DNA from: Anoplopoma fimbria
Lineage: Eukaryota > Chordata > Actinopteri > Perciformes > Anoplopomatidae
NCBI RefSeq assembly: GCF_027596085.1
Contig: NC_072452.1
Span: 7,651,790-7,715,789 of the forward strand
Direction: 5' to 3'
DNA: 64,000 nt
In this document: positions 60,012-64,000 of the stretch, in pieces
Layout of the letters: every line of letters begins with the position of its first letter
Position numbering within the stretch: the stretch's first letter is position 1
Notes under the pieces: model-generated
What the model saw: the letters and a program-made list of their open reading frames with translations, nothing else
Told to the model about the DNA's origin: nothing
Database searches by the model: none
Position numbers and translations under genes: made by a program

Positions 60012-60326
60012 TTTTGACCTGATGATGGTACTAAAAATATTACATGGAACATTCACCTTCATGGATGCTAAAAGTTTCAGGGCAATCCACTTTAACAGCT
60101 GTCAAGATATCTCACTCAAAATGATCAGGGACAAGACAAGGGATCACCATAGTCATTAGGATACATCCTCTGGGGATCATGAACATCTGAGTTTATCCTC
60201 TGGGCACAATAAACATCTGTAAAACTCCCATGGCAATCCATCCAGTATCTAATTCAAGTCAGGATCTAAGTGGTGGACCGACTGACATCCCCATCCCTGA
60301 AGCCATGCCGCTCAGCACGCCGGAGA
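60012..60326 (+). mobile_element. dispersed teleost repeat (family D) with internal duplication
   Basis: CTGATGATGGTACTAAAAAT, AGGGATCACCATAGTCATTA, GGATACATCCTCTGGGGATC, CCCATGGCAATCCATCCAGT and TAAGTGGTGGACCGACTGAC...GCCATGCCGCTC match, in order, a fish repeat I recall as 'GATGATGGCGCTAGA..GGATCACCAAAGTCATTA..CATCCTCTGGGGACCATGAATGTCTG..ATGGCAATCCATCCAATAGTT..GTGGTGGACCGACCGACATT'. The CATCCTCTGGG...AACATCTG part occurs twice (about 60,164-60,188 and 60,194-60,219). Non-coding. Confidence 0.72.
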
Positions 60327-61568
60327 ATTATAGCTGGGATATAGAAGGGATTGGAACAGCACTTTAAAAGTCACAAAAATGTGCTATTACCCATGCAATC
60401 CTTGGCAGGAAATCTCTATTCAGATACGGATGACATTTCAAAAAGTAACCTTCTCAAACCTGCCATTACATAATTCTTATTTCAGACGGAGACAGTTTCA
60501 TCTGGTTCGGCACATTAACATTTTCCAGGTGACTCTGACTAATCCTCTTCATGTGGTCTGTGGAGGGCCTTCAGCAAGCGTCCCTTTATCCTGCTCTACG
60601 AGGAGTGAGATCCGCGGATGACGGTCTGCCATAATACCTCATATGAAGGTGTTGTTTGTCAAGATTAAAGCCCCTCGGCATTGCATTGTAAGAAGCCCTT
60701 CTTCCATTTAAAACCTGTATAATCCCCGGAGGAAGGTGACAGGCCTATAATAGTGGAGCACAGATCCCTGGCGTTGATGTATACAATAGTCTTAACCTCA
60801 CACATCTCCATTAGTGTGTCCACTGACACAGGCATTACAATCCCCCATGGGAAGTCAACTAAGATAAACAGTGTGGAGAAGCAGACCCGACGCTCATGCC
60901 TCAAATATAGCCGCTCATTTTTCAAAACACTGCATGTGGCCATACTTCAAATGTGACGGGTCATCTGTCTGGTTTTGAGTTAGTTCCATTTAATATCATG
61001 GATATTTTAGAGAAACTTGGTGCATAACAACAGCATAAAAAAAGGTATTATCAGAGAATACTGTATGCTAAAAAAACAAGTGGATTCACAATAGCTGTGA
61101 CCACGTATGTGCATGCAAACTTTTTTATTGAGGGACATAGACAGAAATGAGTCACGCGCTAAAAAAAGTAAATGCGTAGTTTCAACCAGTAACACTGCAA
61201 TGAAAATTCATTTTCTATCATAATAACAATGCAACATGACTAAACCGTTTAACTTTAGACATTACAGTTGTTTTCTGGTATGCCCACATAGTTAAAAAAG
61301 TATTTCTCTATCTGCTGCACTTCAGGTTTACGACAAATGGCTCAGAAGGTTGGCCATGGTACGTGAATCCTTCTAGAAGTTATGCAGCTTTTTCTTTAAT
61401 GCCATCCTCAACAATTGGCATGAACACAAACACACACAACATTATACACACACACATTTGACCTCTAGGACAAAAACTGTGGCCGGCAAAAGGGTGGGGA
61501 AATTTTTGTGCACACACCGACCAGACGGAGTGAGTTTATAAAGCTGCTGGTTGCAGCCGAAAGCGTGC

Positions 61569-61570
<2 letters not shown>
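60327..61570. other. gene-free DNA
   Basis: Unique, moderately AT-rich. Only short CA pieces at 61,428-61,456. Nothing recognised. Confidence 0.65.

Positions 61571-61657
<87 letters not shown>
61571..61657. repeat. (TG)43 microsatellite
   Basis: Perfect 87-bp TG run, ending an 8.9-kb interval with no long CA/GT tract. Confidence 0.98.
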
Positions 61658-61658
<1 letters not shown>

Positions 61659-61989
61659 TCTTTGTAATGATAAGTTTAGAGTCTGTGGGGATGCATACAG
61701 ACTTTGATATCCAGCAGTGGCACGAATACGTTCCGTGTCTATGTGTGTGTGTGGGCGACGGTGCCTTTTCGACTGTGACACAAACCTGAGCTTCTGTGTG
61801 GCCCTGAGTGTTGCAAAATTGGCCTAACATCTGTGAGGATGTAGGACGACTTTTATCCACGGCGGGGACGTGAGGGGATCACAGAGACCCAGAGGGAGGC
61901 CGAGGGTTTCTGGTTGAGGCCAGACCTCCTGCTGGGGGGGGACCAATGAAGGAAAGTGGGGAGGATCAGAGAGTTCCACTTGGGGGCTC

Positions 61990-62013
61990 TTTTTTTTTTT
62001 TTTTTTTTTTTTT
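61990..62013. repeat. T24 homopolymer
   Basis: Twenty-four T, then AAGGGCTGTGG. Confidence 0.93.
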
Positions 62014-62169
62014 AAGGGCTGTGGGCTGCCGATGAGCAGGGTGGAGCAGAGGAAAAAAAGGGATCTGGCTGTTTTTTTCGTTACACAGAAACACTTCCCT
62101 CCCTCGTACACCAGCCTCCCACTCTGATCTCCCCTGGCTTGTCCCCAGTCGTATTTCAGCAGAGAAAAA

Positions 62170-62172
<3 letters not shown>

Positions 62173-62215
<43 letters not shown>
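62173..62215. repeat. (TG)21 microsatellite
   Basis: Perfect 43-bp TG run in the same sense as its two neighbours at 61.6 and 62.5 kb. Confidence 0.97.
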
Positions 62216-62216
<1 letters not shown>

Positions 62217-62358
62217 GGAGCGGGGAGGGGATGGGTTCTGCCTTATTTGCTAACACGGTCCAGCCCAACAGAAGGCAAATCGCATTCTGTGGGGGTGTCT
62301 GTCCTGTTCCCATGGCAGAATTTGTTCGCTTTGTGCCACTCGACAATAAATCATGCCA

Positions 62359-62399
62359 CCCCCCCCCCCCCAACCCCCTCCCCCCACCCACACTCCCCC
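62359..62399 (-). other. C-rich run; strong minus-strand quadruplex motif
   Basis: C13-AA-C5-T-C6-A-C3-ACACT-C5. The complement has five G runs with loops of 1-5 nt. It lies midway between two TG tracts. Confidence 0.8.
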
Positions 62400-62534
62400 G
62401 CCCGGAAGGTTTGGACATGCCACCACTGGCAACTAAAACAAGCACTTCACTCACTCTGATTTATTCCTCCCGTTGCAAGGAGGAGAAGAGGAGGTGCTAA
62501 CAGGATCCCTGGGAATGGTGAGAAGAAGGTACAT

Positions 62535-62538
<4 letters not shown>

Positions 62539-62600
<62 letters not shown>
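62539..62600. repeat. (GT)31 microsatellite
   Basis: Perfect 62-bp GT run after ACATGCAC. Confidence 0.98.
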
Positions 62601-62601
<1 letters not shown>

Positions 62602-63759
62602 TTCGTATGTGCTCATGTATGCCAATTGTCTGTGCATGGGAGAGAAGAGCGAAAAGAGGACAGCTTGTTTTGGACCACCCTGATATCTTTTTTCGCACGT
62701 AGGTGCTGGCAGACATGCCTTGAGCCTGGCTCTGTGTGCTGGACTCACCCAGGCACCTGTAGAGGCTGCAACCAAGACCTCCTCCAGATACAAAATTAAG
62801 ACCCATAAGCGCAAGGGCCCAAATGCAGAAAAAAATATTAAATGGGCAGAACTGAGTTGATGCGTCTGAGAAAGCAGCTTCCTCCAGATACCAAATTAAT
62901 CATCAGGCTGGAAAATGCAAATGCCTGGCCTACATGGAACCAGCAGCATGGAGCCAGAACTCACACAGCACCGCAGACAGATGGCCTGCAGGACCACACC
63001 AGCGCCTCGCGTGCACCTCTCGCTCGTTCTGTCTGGCCTGCTCTATCTGTGCTATCATTCTATCCCCATCCCTCTGTCTGTCTTCTCCTCTCACTCACTC
63101 CGTCTCTTACTCGATGTCTCTTTCTTCCACTCTCTTTCTCTAACCAAGTGCACCTGTCGAGCATCACAGCAAACATTAAACGCTTTTAATTTACAAAAAA
63201 ATTCAATCAAATACGGCCAGACTTTTAGTTCAAATAAGGTGATGTAAAAGTTAAGCAGATTGTTTTCCTTTGCTTGCCCTTTTCCGGCTCTTTCCAGCAG
63301 TCTACACGGCACAGCTATAGCACGGCGCACAAGGCAGAGAGCAGAGTCTCTGACCTATTTAGGAAACTGGCAAGAGAGCAGCCAGGGAACATCAAAATAC
63401 TTCAAAGGCTCCCTTTGAATCCATCGTTACGCCCAACTTAGTGTGAGCGGGTGCACGCGCACACAAGCGTGCGCAGACACACCGCCTCCACGCGCACGCA
63501 AACTTCATCATCCAGCCTGGCTATGTGTCATACACACAGTCGCACACACACATATACACTCACAGCTCCCCCGATATATTCTGTCTGAGCTCTTCGTTTG
63601 AACTGTGTCCCACATTGCTAAGTACGGAGAAGTCGAAGAAATCACATTAAATGGTGGGTCTGCCACCAGCATCATGACTCAGGCTGTGGTGTGGAAATTT
63701 TCTGTCCCTGACCCAGGTGCATAGCATCTTCTTGCCCTTCATATATATATATACTATAA
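62601..63759. other. gene-free DNA
   Basis: 62,990-63,150 is CT-rich. 63,440-63,560 is CA/CG-rich and degenerate. AT run at about 63,741-63,753. The 115-codon frame at 62,842-63,189 looks like chance (Ser/Leu-rich from the CT tract). Confidence 0.62.
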
Positions 63760-64000
63760 CTATTCTTCTTGCAGTGTTAAAAGCTACCTTTAAGACAACT
63801 GATATGCTGCAGGAATGAGTCCTAAAACCAGGAAATGAGTTAGCATTTTATCCCTGGTTAGATGCCTGAAATGAGTAACCTAATACTGATGCTAATAACA
63901 CAAGCTTATGATACTACAATGTTTTGTTCTATCAAATAGTCAGTAAATACCCCTCTCTGGAATTTAACGTGTTATAAAAAAGGCGATTGCTAAGAAGTGG
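63760..64000 (+). mobile_element. possible dispersed repeat, cut by the window end
   Basis: AAAGCTACCTTTAAGACAAC, TGATATGCTGCAGGAATGAG, TCCTAAAACCAGGAAATGAG and AAAAGGCGATTGCTAAGAAG resemble fish repeat text I partly recall ('GACATCTGATATGCTG.AGGAATGAGTCCTAAAACC'). Continues beyond the window. Low confidence. Confidence 0.35.

Noticed and set aside
62842..63189. 115-codon + strand frame
   Set aside because: Ser/Leu-rich because it reads a CT-rich tract; overlapping frames look equally protein-like, and no homolog is recognised.

Overview
This window looks like about 64 kb of gene-free nuclear DNA from a ray-finned (teleost) fish, either a gene desert or the inside of very large introns. Three things point to this. 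(a) No reading frame looks like a conserved protein, and most long frames are translations of CA/GT, purine or poly-T/poly-C tracts. (b) There are 32 CA/GT microsatellites of 24 bp or more, about 1.7 kb in total or one per 2 kb, a density typical of teleosts. (c) Several interspersed repeats recalled from spiny-rayed fish genomes are present: the family beginning GGCTGCAACTAAC, the 'GTGACCTTTGACC' family, the 'CATCCTCTGGGG' family, a 'GATATCATGATAACAGAC' family and a 'TTAGCCTAGCTTAGCA' inverted-repeat element. No rRNA, tRNA, known microRNA, CRISPR array, complete transposon or confident coding exon was found. The repeat names are from memory and need a repeat-library search. Layout: 1-10 kb is mostly unique AT-rich DNA with microsatellites and three repeat relics (1.4, 3.3 and 7.4 kb). 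At 10.3-10.65 kb there is a degraded LTR-like fragment. From 10.7 to 18 kb the DNA is microsatellite-rich with somewhat CpG-richer patches; it holds an RFX-type palindrome and a SOX-type palindrome 55 bp apart at 15.86-15.95 kb. From 18.7 to 21.8 kb there are four exact POU octamers, one inside a full SOX-POU composite site (18,780-18,794), plus inverted forkhead sites and an X-box; this is the best enhancer candidate. From 22 to 42 kb there are more microsatellites, decayed repeats and a long (TA)n tract. At 42.63-43.37 kb a dispersed repeat occurs as a tandem two-copy array. At 46.3-47.75 kb four CA/GT tracts lie just before a GC- and CpG-rich island (about 47.92-49.26 kb), the only promoter or 5'-exon candidate; its strand is unresolved. 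From 52.6 to 61.5 kb there are no long CA/GT tracts, and the stretch is AT-rich and mostly unique. From 61.5 to 62.6 kb there are three GT tracts, a T24 and a C-rich run. How it may work: with no genes to link, the most defensible view is a regulatory or structural landscape around a distant or window-spanning gene, with short transcription-factor palindromes in unique DNA and decayed mobile elements between them. I see no convincing novel gene system. The best leads are the SOX-POU/octamer cluster, the repeated exact X-box motif, a nuclear-receptor-site-bearing repeat copy at 26.7 kb, and the GC-rich island.
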